Positions 42,384 through 52,372 of a stretch of DNA of 64,000 bases are shown here, piece by piece. The DNA is taken from positions 1 to 64,000 of the forward strand of contig JAQSWM010000010.1 of NCBI GenBank assembly GCA_029266635.1. Reading direction: 5' to 3'. This DNA comes from Sphingobacteriaceae bacterium. GTDB lineage: Bacteria > Bacteroidota > Bacteroidia > Sphingobacteriales > Sphingobacteriaceae. Under the pieces are notes generated by a model, which made no database searches, was not told the DNA's origin, and was given only the letters and a program-made list of their open reading frames with translations. The position numbers were made by a program, and so were the translations under genes. Positions within the stretch are counted from its first letter, which is position 1. Each line of letters starts with the position of its first letter.

Positions 42384-43349
42384 TCAGGCAAGCAAATCTG
42401 AGGCAGATTTCTTGTCGGCTGAAAGCTGAGCCTTCAGCTCCTCAAGCGAATCGAACTTTATATCTGCTCTGATGAAATGGTTAAAATAAATGCGGATGAT
42501 TTGACCGTAAATATCCTGATCAAAATCAAAGAGATTAACCTCGATATTCCGCGACATGCCGTTTATCGTTGGGCGGTGACCGATGTAGCCCATGGCGTTG
42601 TAAGATTTTAGATGTGAGATTTTAGATGTTAGAGCTTTATCCTTTACAACTTTAACCTCCACAGTTACAGCATAGATTCCATCTGCCGGGATGAGTTTGT
42701 AAGACTCTTCAACAAACAGGTTAGCAGTGGGGAAGCCGAGCGTTCGCCCGAGCTGATCGCCTTTTATAACCTTGCCGGTGATGTGGAAAGGATAGCCCAG
42801 GAAACTGTTGGCCTTATCAATTTCTCCTGCAAGCAGCGCATTCCGCACCTGGGTTGAACTCACCGCAACATTCTGAATATCTTCTTCCGGAATCTCCTCC
42901 ACTTCAAAGCCATACACCGGAGCAAAATTTTGCAGATCGGCTAAACATCCTGCACGGTCCTTTCCAAAGCGGTGATCGTATCCAATCACGATCTGCTTCG
43001 TCCCTATCTTGTCAACAAGAACCTGCTGAATGTATTCTTGTGGTGTTTGATTAGAAAAATCGCGTGTAAACGGAGTGATGATAAGGTGATTTACTCCGGC
43101 TTTTTCAAGCAATTCAATCTTCTCATCCATTGTGGTCAGCATCTTTAACTTTTGATCTTCAGGATGGAGGATAAGCCGCGGGTGCGGAAAGAAGGTGAGG
43201 ATGACCGTTTCGCCGCCGAGCTCCGCCGCCAGTTGCTTTAAACGTGAAATTATTTTTTGATGCCCGATGTGAACTCCGTCAAAAGTGCCGATGGTAACTA
43301 CAGCTTTATCGAGCTTTGTAAATTCGTTAATGTGGTTGTAAACCTTCAT
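42384..43349 (-). CDS. ribF: bifunctional riboflavin kinase / FAD synthetase
   Basis: Makes FMN then FAD. N-terminal adenylyltransferase (IGTFDGVHIGHQKII, about residues 21-35) and C-terminal flavokinase (LGFPTANLFVEE, then YIGHRPTIN). 321 residues. In the kinase domain the segment VKDKALTSKISHLKSYNA contains about 15 residues with no family counterpart, coded by 7-base iterons (42601-42633), an apparent in-frame insertion between two strands. Confidence 0.93.
   Translation of the reverse strand: MKVYNHINEFTKLDKAVVTIGTFDGVHIGHQKIISRLKQLAAELGGETVILTFFPHPRLILHPEDQKLKMLTTMDEKIELLEKAGVNHLIITPFTRDFSNQTPQEYIQQVLVDKIGTKQIVIGYDHRFGKDRAGCLADLQNFAPVYGFEVEEIPEEDIQNVAVSSTQVRNALLAGEIDKANSFLGYPFHITGKVIKGDQLGRTLGFPTANLFVEESYKLIPADGIYAVTVEVKVVKDKALTSKISHLKSYNAMGYIGHRPTINGMSRNIEVNLFDFDQDIYGQIIRIYFNHFIRADIKFDSLEELKAQLSADKKSASDLLA
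42601..42633. repeat. in-frame 7-base iterons inside ribF
   Basis: On the plus strand AGATTTT AGATGTG AGATTTT AGATGTT AGA, a clear 7-base period. The 14-base word TTTAGATGTGAGAT (42607-42620) recurs exactly at 54634-54647 in the groES-groEL spacer. Confidence 0.65.
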
Positions 43350-43361
43350 TCTGCCGCAAAA

Positions 43362-44084
43362 CTAACGTAATTCCCCGGCTTCTTTCAGACTGCGGATGTG
43401 GTTTACCAGTTCCATAACTTCGTAGGCGTTTGCTACATTGAAACTTCCGCTGCGGGTGCGCCTCAGAGCAGATAGATAAGCACCGTTGCTGAGGGATTTT
43501 CCAAAATCATGCACCAGCGAGCGGATGTACGTGCCTTTGCCGCAAACAACCCGAAAATCTACTTCGGGAAGCTCCATGCGAGTGATTTCAAATTCTGAGA
43601 TCGTCACCTTCCTGGTTTTCAACTCTATTTCTTCCCCGCGACGGGCTTTTTCATAGAGGCGCTCTCCTCCTACTTTTACAGCCGAGTGCGGTGGCGGATA
43701 TTGATCCAGATCTCCGATGAACTGCTGAGTTGCTGCCTTAATCTGAGCTTCCGATAAATCCCCAAAATCAAACTGCTGATCAACCGCAGTTTCCATGTCG
43801 TATGATGGAGTGCTTGCCCCGAGGATCATGGTGCCGGTATATTCTTTCTCCTCCGCCTGAAATTCGTCAATCTGCTTGGTCATTTTACCTGTGCAGAGGA
43901 TAAGTAATCCGGTAGCAAGCGGATCGAGTGTGCCGGCATGCCCAACCTTCAGCTTGAGCGGCTTGAAGGAATTGCGGATTTTTCCCACAACATCGAAGCT
44001 CGTCCAGCCGTAAGGTTTGTTTATTAGCAGAAGTTCACCTTCGGCGAAATTGAAATTTTTAAACTCAGGAGATTTGCTTTCCAA
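43362..44084 (-). CDS. truB: tRNA pseudouridine(55) synthase
   Basis: Makes pseudouridine 55 in the T-loop of tRNAs. 240 residues with KVGHAGTLDPLATGLL (catalytic Asp), KEYTGTMILGAST and the later GTYIRSLVHDFG. Downstream of uppP and upstream of ribF on the same strand, a common Bacteroidota order. Confidence 0.94.
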   Translation of the reverse strand: MESKSPEFKNFNFAEGELLLINKPYGWTSFDVVGKIRNSFKPLKLKVGHAGTLDPLATGLLILCTGKMTKQIDEFQAEEKEYTGTMILGASTPSYDMETAVDQQFDFGDLSEAQIKAATQQFIGDLDQYPPPHSAVKVGGERLYEKARRGEEIELKTRKVTISEFEITRMELPEVDFRVVCGKGTYIRSLVHDFGKSLSNGAYLSALRRTRSGSFNVANAYEVMELVNHIRSLKEAGELR

Positions 44085-44110
44085 TAGTGTATAAAGAAGA
44101 AAAAAGCGGG

Positions 44111-44905
44111 TTAAATTACTTGCAGGTTATGGCCTGTGAGCAGGAAGGCGAGGATTACGATTCCAACAACAATCCGGTACCAGCCAAATAACCTAAAGCC
44201 ACGCTTCTCCAGAAAGCTGATAAAAGATCGGATGGCGAGCATTGCTACAATAAAAGCAACCACATTGCCGATTGCCAGCAACTTGAATTCCTCGCTACTT
44301 AATACGTAACCATCTTTATAGAAATCGTAAAGCTTTTTGGCCGTTGCACCGAACATTGTGGGAACTGCCAGAAAAAAGGAAAACTCGGCTGCAGCTTTAC
44401 GCGATAGCTTTTGCGACATCCCGCCTACAATGGTAGCAGCAGAACGCGAGGTTCCTGGAATCATTGAAATACACTGAAACAAGCCAATTTTCAGAGCTGT
44501 TCCGTAACTGATCTCATCCGTGCTATTTACAGTTGGATTTCTGAACCACTTGTCGACAAAAAGCAAAATAATCCCACCTATCAGCAACGCGATGGCAACG
44601 CACAAAGGGCTTTCTAAAAGCTCATCAATCTTTTTGCTAAGCAACAATCCAAAAATCACAGCCGGTATAAACGCGACTAGTAACTTAAAATAGAAATCGA
44701 ACGTTTGAAAAAAGCGCTTAAAGTAAAGTACAATCACCGAAAGGATAGCGCCAAGCTGAATTGCAACAGTGAAAAGCTTCACAAACTCCTGCGACTGAAT
44801 GCCCATCAGCGCAGAGCCAATGATCATATGCCCGGTGGATGATACCGGCAAAAATTCGGTAAGGCCTTCTATGATGGCCAGCACTATCGCCTCGAAAATG
44901 TTCAT
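44111..44905 (-). CDS. uppP: undecaprenyl-diphosphate phosphatase
   Basis: Recycles the C55 lipid carrier of peptidoglycan synthesis. 264 residues, about seven to eight helices. The conserved [16 protein letters not shown] (residues 13-28) and [13 protein letters not shown] (about 153-165) are present. Overlaps the DUF3098 start by one base. Confidence 0.95.
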   Translation of the reverse strand: MNIFEAIVLAIIEGLTEFLPVSSTGHMIIGSALMGIQSQEFVKLFTVAIQLGAILSVIVLYFKRFFQTFDFYFKLLVAFIPAVIFGLLLSKKIDELLESPLCVAIALLIGGIILLFVDKWFRNPTVNSTDEISYGTALKIGLFQCISMIPGTSRSAATIVGGMSQKLSRKAAAEFSFFLAVPTMFGATAKKLYDFYKDGYVLSSEEFKLLAIGNVVAFIVAMLAIRSFISFLEKRGFRLFGWYRIVVGIVILAFLLTGHNLQVI

Positions 44906-45147
44906 TATGCCTTGGTTTGGGAAGGCTTTTTAAGGATCGCGTAGAAACCGATGCCAAACCCAACCAGCACTACTATAGGTGCAAGCACGGTTTTCCTGAA
45001 ATCGTAAATGTCTGTATCGCCAATCATGAGGATAAATCCGAGGATAATTACGCCAATGCACAAGAGCATCAAACGATAGTTTTCTTTATTGAACACGAAG
45101 TGAACCTGCTTCGTTTCGTGCGTGGTGGTTGTTCTCTTTTGTGCCAT
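44905..45147 (-). CDS. DUF3098 membrane protein
   Basis: An 80-residue protein with two hydrophobic helices (about 26-45 and 53-72) and the DUF3098 signature [20 protein letters not shown]. It lies between ftsX and uppP, overlapping each by one base, so the three are tightly coupled. Function unknown, probably envelope-related. Confidence 0.87.
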   Translation of the reverse strand: MAQKRTTTTHETKQVHFVFNKENYRLMLLCIGVIILGFILMIGDTDIYDFRKTVLAPIVVLVGFGIGFYAILKKPSQTKA

Positions 45148-46025
45148 TACCTGTAAAGGTCGTAAATTTTTAAACGCAAATATTTTCTTACCGCAAAATA
45201 GGTGCTGAGCCCTGAGATCAATATTCCGATAATGATTACTGCGACGAAAACGATTATGAATTCCGTCCAGTTTCGCAATATCACCATTTCAGGAACCTGC
45301 TGCTGAGCAAAATACAAGGTTACGAGCAAAAGAATAATTGCTATAAGCCCGCCGATCAGTCCATGCAATACACCGCTGGTTAAAAACGGCCTGCGTATAA
45401 AGCTCTTGGTAGCGCCTACAAACTGCATACTTTTTATCAGGAAGCGTTGCGAGTAAATAGCCAGTCGGATAGTGTTGTTGATGAGTGCGATTGCGATAAC
45501 GGTCAATATCGTTGCAAAAACAAGGATGATTAAACCGATAATGCGGATATTCTGGTTTACCATATCAATCAAAGATTTTTGATAGGTAACTTCTTTCACC
45601 AGTGGATTGCGCTGCAATTGCCGGCTAAAGCTTTCAATGCTCGCGTTATTGGCGTACTCCGCTTTCATGTAAACATCGATAGAAGATAACAGCGGATTGT
45701 ATCCCAAAAACTCAACGAAATCTTCGCCGAGGTCTTTAGTAAGGTTTCGGGCAGCAAGCTCTTTGCTCACGTATTGGGTTTTTAAAACCGATGGATTTGC
45801 ATCAATCTGCTTCTGAAGAGCAATGATATCAACCTCCTTAGCACCATCATTTACTATGATATTTAGGACTATGTTTTCTTTCACATAGTTCGACAGATTC
45901 TTGGCGTGCACCAGTATCAAGCCCAACAAACCAACCATAAGCAGCACAAGAGAGATGCTTATAACATTAGAAATGTAAATGGTCTTTGTCTTTTTAGAGG
46001 AAGCGCTGGCTTCGAATTCTTCCAT
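45147..46025 (-). CDS. ftsX: cell division protein FtsX
   Basis: ABC-type permease-like partner of FtsE that activates peptidoglycan hydrolases at the septum. 292 residues with four helices (one N-terminal, three C-terminal) and a periplasmic domain between about 45 and 165. The segment QFVGATKSFIRRPFL is characteristic. EnvC, its usual periplasmic partner, is coded 4.4 kb away in this window. ftsE is not adjacent. Confidence 0.92.
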   Translation of the reverse strand: MEEFEASASSKKTKTIYISNVISISLVLLMVGLLGLILVHAKNLSNYVKENIVLNIIVNDGAKEVDIIALQKQIDANPSVLKTQYVSKELAARNLTKDLGEDFVEFLGYNPLLSSIDVYMKAEYANNASIESFSRQLQRNPLVKEVTYQKSLIDMVNQNIRIIGLIILVFATILTVIAIALINNTIRLAIYSQRFLIKSMQFVGATKSFIRRPFLTSGVLHGLIGGLIAIILLLVTLYFAQQQVPEMVILRNWTEFIIVFVAVIIIGILISGLSTYFAVRKYLRLKIYDLYR

Positions 46026-46116
46026 AAAATCTCGGATTATAGCACGCGAAAATAAAGATTAAAGCCCATAACGCGAAAAAGCATGCATTTAGTTTCTGCT
46101 GCGCTGATGCGAATTC

Positions 46117-46144
46117 TAAATGATAAAGGTTAAATGCTAAAAGC
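46117..46144. repeat. 7-base iterons upstream of leuS
   Basis: TAAATGA TAAAGGT TAAATGC TAAAAGC, exactly four 7-base units (28 bases), followed by TTAG. It lies 34 bases before the leuS start codon in a 152-base spacer that holds no gene. Confidence 0.6.
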
Positions 46145-46178
46145 TTAGTATTTTCGCAGCTCATTTGTAAACGATAGA

Positions 46179-49007
46179 ATGGATTATCAATTTAGGCGCA
46201 TAGAAAAGGATTGGCAGCAGTTTTGGGCAGAAAATCAAACATTTAAAGCCGACAATACATCGTCAAAACCTAAGTACTATGTGCTTGATATGTTCCCTTA
46301 CCCTTCGGGCGCAGGCCTTCACGTCGGGCACCCGCTGGGCTACATTGCCTCTGATATTTTTGCCCGCTACAAGCGCCTCAAAGGCTTCAACGTTTTACAC
46401 CCGATGGGCTACGACTCTTTCGGCCTTCCCGCTGAGCAGTACGCCATCCAAACCGGTCAACACCCTGCCATCACAACCGAAGCCAACATCAGTCGCTACC
46501 GCGAACAGCTCGACAACATGGGCTTCTCATACGATTGGAGCCGCGAAGTACGCACCAGTGATCCCTCCTATTACAAATGGACACAGTGGATATTCATGCA
46601 ACTGTTCAACTCCTGGTATAATCAGGATAGCGACAAAGCTGAAAATATCCAGACACTGATTTCGAAATTTGAGCAGAACGGAAACGAAGGCGTCAGCGCA
46701 GTCTGCGATGATGATGTCCCTTCTTTCACTGCCGAGGAATGGCGTAATTTCAGCGAAGAGGACAAGCAGGCTACATTACTTAAATATCGCCTTACTTATC
46801 TGCGGGAAAGCACCGTAAACTGGTGCCCTGCTCTTGGCACGGTGCTCGCCAACGATGAAGTAAAAGATGGCTTTTCAGAGCGGGGAGGCTATCCGGTGGA
46901 GCAGAAAAAAATGATGCAGTGGAGCATGCGCATCACTGCGTATGCAGACCGGTTGCTGAAAGGCCTCGACACAATTGACTGGCCCGAGCCGCTAAAGGAA
47001 ATGCAGCGCAACTGGATTGGCAAAAGCGTGGGCGCCCTAGTGGAGTTCACGGTTGACGGCATTATGTACACCCGCGAAGACGAGGACGATTTTGCCCATC
47101 TTAAGCCTGCGGTAATTGAGGTTTTCACAACACGCGTTGATACAATTTTCGGTGTTTCCTTCCTGGTTATCGCTCCCGAGCATGATCTTGTGCCGGTTCT
47201 TACAACCGCTGCTCAAAAAGAAGAAATAGAAAACTACATAGCCCAGACAAAGAAAAAGTCCGAGCTCGACCGTATGGCAGACGCAAAGGTTGTTTCCGGT
47301 GCTTTTACAGGAAGCTATGCGGTCAATCCGCTGAACGGAGAAAAAATTCCGATCTGGATTGCTGACTATGTACTTGCCGGCTATGGCACAGGTGCGGTGA
47401 TGGGCGTGCCTTCGGGCGATCAACGCGACTACCTTTTTGCAAAACAGTTCGATTTGCCGATCATCCAGATACTTGATTCTCAAAAAGATCTTGAGAATCA
47501 AGCTGATGCTACAAAAGAAGGAAAATACATCAACTCAGGTTTGATCAACGGCACCAACTACCCTGAAGCTATTGCCACTCTCAACTCCCTGCTGGAAAAC
47601 AGCGGCTTCGGCAAGCCAAAGGTGAATTACCGTATGCGTGATGCCATTTTCGGAAGACAGCGTTACTGGGGCGAGCCCGTACCGGTGTATTTCAATGGCG
47701 ATATGCCATGCCTGATAGACGAGGAAGAATTGCCGCTGGTTCTGCCCGAGGTTGACAAATATCTGCCTACAGAAAGTGGCGAGCCGCCACTTGGCCGGGC
47801 TGAAGACTGGAGATACCAGGGAGCTTATCCGTACGAGCTTAGCACAATGCCTGGGTGGGCTGGTTCAAGCTGGTACTGGTACCGGTACATGGATGCTAAT
47901 AATGAGCACGCTTTTGCGGATGAAAAAGCCATAGCCTACTGGAAAGATGTGGATCTGTACATAGGCGGGTCTGAACACGCCACGGGACACTTGCTTTATA
48001 GCCGTTTCTGGAACAAATTCCTGAAGGATCTGGGGTTAGTGAAGGAAGAAGAGCCTTTCAAAAAGCTGATTAACCAGGGAATGATCCAGGGGAGATCGAA
48101 CTTTGTGTACCGGGTGATTGACGAAGAAGGAAAAGCAACAAATAAGCTCGTTTCGGCTGGATTAAGGAACCAGTACAAAGTTTTGGCAATGCACGTGGAT
48201 GTAAACATCGTAGAAAACGATGTCTTGGATATCGATGCGCTTAAGAAGTTCCGGCCGGAATTTGAAAGTGCTGAGTTCATTCTTGAAAATGGCAAATACA
48301 TCTGTGGTGTGGAAGTTGAAAAAATGTCGAAATCCAAGTTCAACGTGGTTAACCCCGATGATCTGATTGAACGCTACGGCGCCGACACACTTCGGATGTA
48401 TGAAATGTTCCTCGGTCCGCTGGAGCAGAGCAAACCATGGAATACCAACGGCATTGAAGGCGTATTTAAATTCCTTCGCAAATTCTGGAAGCTGTTCCAT
48501 GATGATGAGTTCAACTTCAATGTTTCGGACGAAGAACCCACAAAGGCGGAACTGAAGTCGCTTCATAAGATCATAAAAAAAGTAGAAGAAGATATTGAGC
48601 GCTTTTCGTTCAATACCTCGGTTTCCAGCTTCATGATCTGTGTAAATGAACTTACCGACCTAAAATGCAACAAGCGTGCAATCGTGCAAGATTTGGTAGT
48701 GGTGCTTGCACCGTATGCGCCGCACATTACCGAAGAGCTTTGGTCTTTGCTGGGCAATGCTCCGGGCACGATCTCGTATGCTCAATACCCTAAGTTCAAC
48801 CCGGATTACATGGTGGAGAACGAATTCTCCTATCCTATTTCTGTAAACGGCAAAATGCGCATGAACCTCAATATCCCTTTAAGCCTTGAAGCGGCTGAAG
48901 TGGAAAAATTGGTCCTCAGCAATACAGACTTTCGAAAATACCTGGAAGGCAAGCAGCCGAAAAAGGTGATTTTTGTAAAAGGAAAGATTGTAAACGTTGT
49001 GATATAG
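46179..49007 (+). CDS. leuS: leucyl-tRNA synthetase
   Basis: Charges tRNA(Leu). 942 residues, class I synthetase. HIGH-type motif in [15 protein letters not shown] (about residues 45-59), editing domain in the middle, KMSKS in [16 protein letters not shown]. An extra segment at about 155-205 ([14 protein letters not shown] and following) is a known Bacteroidota feature. In the editing region the coding DNA contains a perfect 12-bp hairpin (47472-47502). Confidence 0.97.
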   Translation: MDYQFRRIEKDWQQFWAENQTFKADNTSSKPKYYVLDMFPYPSGAGLHVGHPLGYIASDIFARYKRLKGFNVLHPMGYDSFGLPAEQYAIQTGQHPAITTEANISRYREQLDNMGFSYDWSREVRTSDPSYYKWTQWIFMQLFNSWYNQDSDKAENIQTLISKFEQNGNEGVSAVCDDDVPSFTAEEWRNFSEEDKQATLLKYRLTYLRESTVNWCPALGTVLANDEVKDGFSERGGYPVEQKKMMQWSMRITAYADRLLKGLDTIDWPEPLKEMQRNWIGKSVGALVEFTVDGIMYTREDEDDFAHLKPAVIEVFTTRVDTIFGVSFLVIAPEHDLVPVLTTAAQKEEIENYIAQTKKKSELDRMADAKVVSGAFTGSYAVNPLNGEKIPIWIADYVLAGYGTGAVMGVPSGDQRDYLFAKQFDLPIIQILDSQKDLENQADATKEGKYINSGLINGTNYPEAIATLNSLLENSGFGKPKVNYRMRDAIFGRQRYWGEPVPVYFNGDMPCLIDEEELPLVLPEVDKYLPTESGEPPLGRAEDWRYQGAYPYELSTMPGWAGSSWYWYRYMDANNEHAFADEKAIAYWKDVDLYIGGSEHATGHLLYSRFWNKFLKDLGLVKEEEPFKKLINQGMIQGRSNFVYRVIDEEGKATNKLVSAGLRNQYKVLAMHVDVNIVENDVLDIDALKKFRPEFESAEFILENGKYICGVEVEKMSKSKFNVVNPDDLIERYGADTLRMYEMFLGPLEQSKPWNTNGIEGVFKFLRKFWKLFHDDEFNFNVSDEEPTKAELKSLHKIIKKVEEDIERFSFNTSVSSFMICVNELTDLKCNKRAIVQDLVVVLAPYAPHITEELWSLLGNAPGTISYAQYPKFNPDYMVENEFSYPISVNGKMRMNLNIPLSLEAAEVEKLVLSNTDFRKYLEGKQPKKVIFVKGKIVNVVI
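47472..47502. repeat. perfect inverted repeat inside leuS
   Basis: CTTGATTCTCAA and TTGAGAATCAAG with a 7-base loop, a perfect 12-bp stem within coding sequence, translating as [12 protein letters not shown]. Such a long perfect hairpin is unusual by chance in a gene. Confidence 0.6.
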
Positions 49008-49052
49008 TTCCAAAATATCGCCTGCCATTCTGTCATTGTACGCAAATAATTG

Positions 49053-49060
49053 TAGTTTTG
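49053..49060 (+). promoter_or_regulatory. putative miaB promoter -7 element
   Basis: TAGTTTTG matches TAnnTTTG, 17 bases before the miaB ATG. No clear -33 element at the right spacing. Confidence 0.4.
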
Positions 49061-49077
49061 CAGTTCAATTATCAGAG

Positions 49078-50511
49078 ATGTTTGATCAGGATTTAAGCGA
49101 AGTACAGGCAAAACATAAGCAGCATGACGAGGAGAGGCAAGGCGAGGCGCTGCTTTTAGATATTCCGGTGGAACAGAAGGGCGGGCGCAAGCTTTACATT
49201 GAGAGCTACGGTTGCGCCATGAACTTTTCCGACAGCGAAATTGTCGCCTCCATCTTATCAGATAATGGCTTCGAGACTACTTCTGATTTCAGGCAGGCCG
49301 ATGTAGTTTTCATAAATACCTGCTCCATTCGTGAAAACGCTGAAGTCCGCGTCCGCAACCGGATAAAGGAATTTGGCGCTGCCCGCAAAGAGAATCCTGG
49401 AATGATGATCGGTGTGCTTGGCTGCATGGCCGAGCGATTAAAATCAAAATTCCTTGAAGAAGAAAAGCTGGTTGATGTTGTGGTTGGCCCAGATTCCTAC
49501 CGCGATCTCCCAAACCTCATCAACCGTGTTGATGAAGGTCACAGAGCTGTGAACGTATTGCTTTCCCGCGAGGAGACTTACGCAGACATAAGCCCCGTGC
49601 GCCTCAACTCAAATGGAATTACAGCTTTCATTTCTATCATGCGGGGCTGTGATAACATGTGCTCGTTCTGCGTGGTTCCATTTACCCGGGGCCGGGAACG
49701 CAGCCGCGATGCGCATTCCATAATTGAAGAAGCAAAAGATTTATATAACAGAGGCTACCGCGAAGTCACACTGCTGGGTCAAAATGTCGACTCTTATAAA
49801 TGGAGTAGCGAAGATGGTTCAGAGCAGGTGAATTTTGCCAAACTGCTCGCCCTTACCGCAGCCGTTGCACCAGACCTTAGGGTTCGCTTTTCCACTTCGC
49901 ATCCAAAAGACATTACCGATGAGGTGCTTTACACAATCGCAACGCACGATAACATTTGCAAATACATCCACCTGCCGGTTCAATCGGGCAACTCGCGTGT
50001 GCTGGACCTGATGAACCGCACGTATACACGCGAATGGTACATGGACCGTATTGAAGCAATTCGTCGCATAATTCCGGGTTGCGCAGTTTCTACGGATGTT
50101 ATCACCGGATTCTGCACCGAAACAGAGGAAGAACACCAGCAGACATTAAGCATGATGGACTTTGTGAAGTATGATTATGCGTATATGTTCTCCTACTCAG
50201 AACGCCCGGGAACTTTGGCGGCAAAGCGGTACGCGGACGATATTCCTGAAGAAATTAAAAAGCGCAGGTTAACAGAAGTTGTTGACAGGCAACGGAAGCA
50301 TTCGCATGAGCGTTTGCAGGCGCAGGTGGGAAAAACACACCTGGTTTTGATCGAAGGCTTTTCTAAAAAATCAGAACTCGACTATTGCGGAAGAAATGAT
50401 GCTAACGCGATGGTAGTTTTCCCTGTTGACGAACGCTACAAACCAGGGCAGTATGCGGAAGTGTTCGTTGACCGATGCACACCAGCAACTTTGATTGGTA
50501 AGATAGTTTAG
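49078..50511 (+). CDS. miaB: tRNA-2-methylthio-N6-dimethylallyladenosine synthase
   Basis: Radical SAM methylthiotransferase for A37 of tRNA. 477 residues: N-terminal UPF0004 domain with three cysteines ([21 protein letters not shown]), radical SAM motif [21 protein letters not shown] domain at the end. The ATG at 49078 was chosen; the open frame extends upstream from a TTG without support. Confidence 0.95.
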   Translation: MFDQDLSEVQAKHKQHDEERQGEALLLDIPVEQKGGRKLYIESYGCAMNFSDSEIVASILSDNGFETTSDFRQADVVFINTCSIRENAEVRVRNRIKEFGAARKENPGMMIGVLGCMAERLKSKFLEEEKLVDVVVGPDSYRDLPNLINRVDEGHRAVNVLLSREETYADISPVRLNSNGITAFISIMRGCDNMCSFCVVPFTRGRERSRDAHSIIEEAKDLYNRGYREVTLLGQNVDSYKWSSEDGSEQVNFAKLLALTAAVAPDLRVRFSTSHPKDITDEVLYTIATHDNICKYIHLPVQSGNSRVLDLMNRTYTREWYMDRIEAIRRIIPGCAVSTDVITGFCTETEEEHQQTLSMMDFVKYDYAYMFSYSERPGTLAAKRYADDIPEEIKKRRLTEVVDRQRKHSHERLQAQVGKTHLVLIEGFSKKSELDYCGRNDANAMVVFPVDERYKPGQYAEVFVDRCTPATLIGKIV

Positions 50512-50516
50512 GTTAT

Positions 50517-50573
50517 CTGTTGTGGGTTGTCAGTTACCAGTACCGGCAACTCGCAACCCACAGCTCACAACAG
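50517..50573. repeat. inverted 7-base iterons between miaB and the sigma-54 activator
   Basis: Left arm GTTGTGG GTTGTCA GTTACCA; right arm on the other strand GTTGTGA GCTGTGG GTTGCGA GTTGCC. Both arms show a 7-base period and are complementary, so the spacer can form a hairpin before the regulator start codon. Confidence 0.65.
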
Positions 50574-50579
50574 AATAAA

Positions 50580-51824
50580 ATGGACATTCAAGATATAAAA
50601 AACCGTTTCGGGATAATTGGAAACTCGCCTTTGTTAAACAGAGCGATCGACATTGCCCGTCAGGTGGCTCCAACAGATATTTCAGTTCTGATAACTGGCG
50701 AAAGCGGTAGTGGCAAGGAGGTTTTCTCGCACATTATCCATTCGCTGAGTGCCCGCAAGCACGGGCCTTTCATTGCGGTTAACTGCGGCGCCATCCCGGA
50801 AGGAACGATTGATTCAGAACTTTTCGGTCACGAAAAGGGCTCGTTCACAGGCGCACACGAAGCGAGAAAAGGCTATTTTGAAGTGGTGGATGGCGGAACA
50901 ATCTTTTTAGATGAAGTTGCCGAGCTTCCCCTGGGCACACAAGCCCGCCTTCTCCGCGTACTTGAAACCGGAGAATATCTTCGCGTAGGCTCATCCAAAG
51001 TTCAGAAGACGAACGTGCGTGTTATTGCTGCTACAAATGTGGATGTTTTTGATGCCGTGCGAAATGGCAAATTCCGGGAAGACCTTTATTATCGCTTAAA
51101 CACTGTTCCGTTGAAAATTCCTGCCCTACGGGAACGAAAAGAGGATATCAATCTGATTTTCCGGAAGTTTATTGCCGACTTTACGGACAAATATCGGAGC
51201 CCGAATGTGCAGTTAGATGAAGGCGCTCAACAGGTGCTGATGAATTATAGCTGGCCGGGAAACGTGAGGCAATTGAAAAACATTGCCGAGCAAATTGCCG
51301 TCTTGGAAAAGGATCGCAATATCACCGCCCAGGCAATTATGAATTACATCCCATCCGAAGGAAGTAATTTGCCGATGCGCATAAATCAGAAGAGCAGCGA
51401 AGATATTTCTGAACGCGACATCCTGTACAAGGTGCTGTTTGATATGAAGCGGGATATGGTTGAGTTGAAAAAGCTGGTGGCAGAAATCATTCAACACGAT
51501 GGAAACGCTTCGGCAATCGCCAATCCGCAGCTCATTAATCAGCTTTATCGCGACATTGAGATTTCCGGCGTTGAGCCATCTCATCCAAAGCTAACTATTC
51601 ATCAGCCGAATGGCGCAACAGCAAACCCTGCGCCGCAGCATGATTACAGCATCACTCACCACGATGAAGAAGTTGAGGAATCTCTGTCGCTCATTGATCG
51701 GGAATCTGAGCTCATTAAAAAGGCATTGAAAAAACATCGCGGAAAGCGCAAACTGGCAGCACAGGAACTGGGAATATCCGAGCGCACACTCTATCGCAAA
51801 ATCAAAGAACTAAACCTAAACTAA
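50580..51824 (+). CDS. sigma-54-dependent transcriptional regulator
   Basis: A 414-residue AAA+ activator of RNA polymerase with sigma-54. It lacks a receiver domain: the AAA+ module starts by residue 15. Walker A GESGSGKE, the sigma-54 contact loop GSFTGA (GAFTGA variant), Walker B GGTIFLDEVAEL, arginine-finger region NGKFREDLYYRLN, and a C-terminal Fis-type helix-turn-helix (KRKLAAQELGISERTLYRK). Control must come from a partner or expression level. It is followed 5 bases later by lptE. Confidence 0.93.
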   Translation: MDIQDIKNRFGIIGNSPLLNRAIDIARQVAPTDISVLITGESGSGKEVFSHIIHSLSARKHGPFIAVNCGAIPEGTIDSELFGHEKGSFTGAHEARKGYFEVVDGGTIFLDEVAELPLGTQARLLRVLETGEYLRVGSSKVQKTNVRVIAATNVDVFDAVRNGKFREDLYYRLNTVPLKIPALRERKEDINLIFRKFIADFTDKYRSPNVQLDEGAQQVLMNYSWPGNVRQLKNIAEQIAVLEKDRNITAQAIMNYIPSEGSNLPMRINQKSSEDISERDILYKVLFDMKRDMVELKKLVAEIIQHDGNASAIANPQLINQLYRDIEISGVEPSHPKLTIHQPNGATANPAPQHDYSITHHDEEVEESLSLIDRESELIKKALKKHRGKRKLAAQELGISERTLYRKIKELNLN

Positions 51825-51829
51825 GACGT

Positions 51830-52342
51830 ATGGCTGCTTTAAAGAAGGTATATTTGCTTTTGATTCCCGGTTTGTTGCTTTTGCAATGTTGCGGCATTTA
51901 CTCGCTGGGTGGCGCAAAAGTGCCCGATGCGATGAAGACGGTTACAGTTCAGTTTTTTGAAAATAATGCACCTTTGGTGATACCTGCACTTAGCCAGCAA
52001 TTTACCGAAGCGCTTAAGGCTCGAATCCGGGATCAGTCGCGGCTCAGCATTGTTCGCACCGATGGCGACGCGATTTTTGAAGGCAGGATTACTGACTACA
52101 ACATCAAGCCAACCGGAGTTGGAAGCAATGATATTGCAGGGCAGGTTCGGGTGACTATAACGGTTGCGGTAAAATACACCAACAGCCTGGATGAAACACA
52201 AAGCTTCGAAGAATCGTTTAGTGCCTTTAAGGACGTTTCTATTCAGACGCAGACCTTAGAATCGCAGCAATCGAGCATTATAACCGATGTGAACAAACAA
52301 TTAACTGAGAATATTTTCAATCGTGCTTTTGCCAATTGGTAA
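51830..52342 (+). CDS. lptE: LPS assembly lipoprotein LptE
   Basis: Outer-membrane lipoprotein partner of LptD. 170 residues, signal peptide with a lipobox cysteine in LLLLQCCGIYSLGG. The mature part shows the LptE pattern VTVQFFENNAPLVIPALSQQFTEALKARI. In the same transcript as the sigma-54 activator, acidic protein and secG. Confidence 0.9.
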   Translation: MAALKKVYLLLIPGLLLLQCCGIYSLGGAKVPDAMKTVTVQFFENNAPLVIPALSQQFTEALKARIRDQSRLSIVRTDGDAIFEGRITDYNIKPTGVGSNDIAGQVRVTITVAVKYTNSLDETQSFEESFSAFKDVSIQTQTLESQQSSIITDVNKQLTENIFNRAFANW

Positions 52343-52372
52343 GCATTTTGTAGTTTAAACCCAAATCGACAG

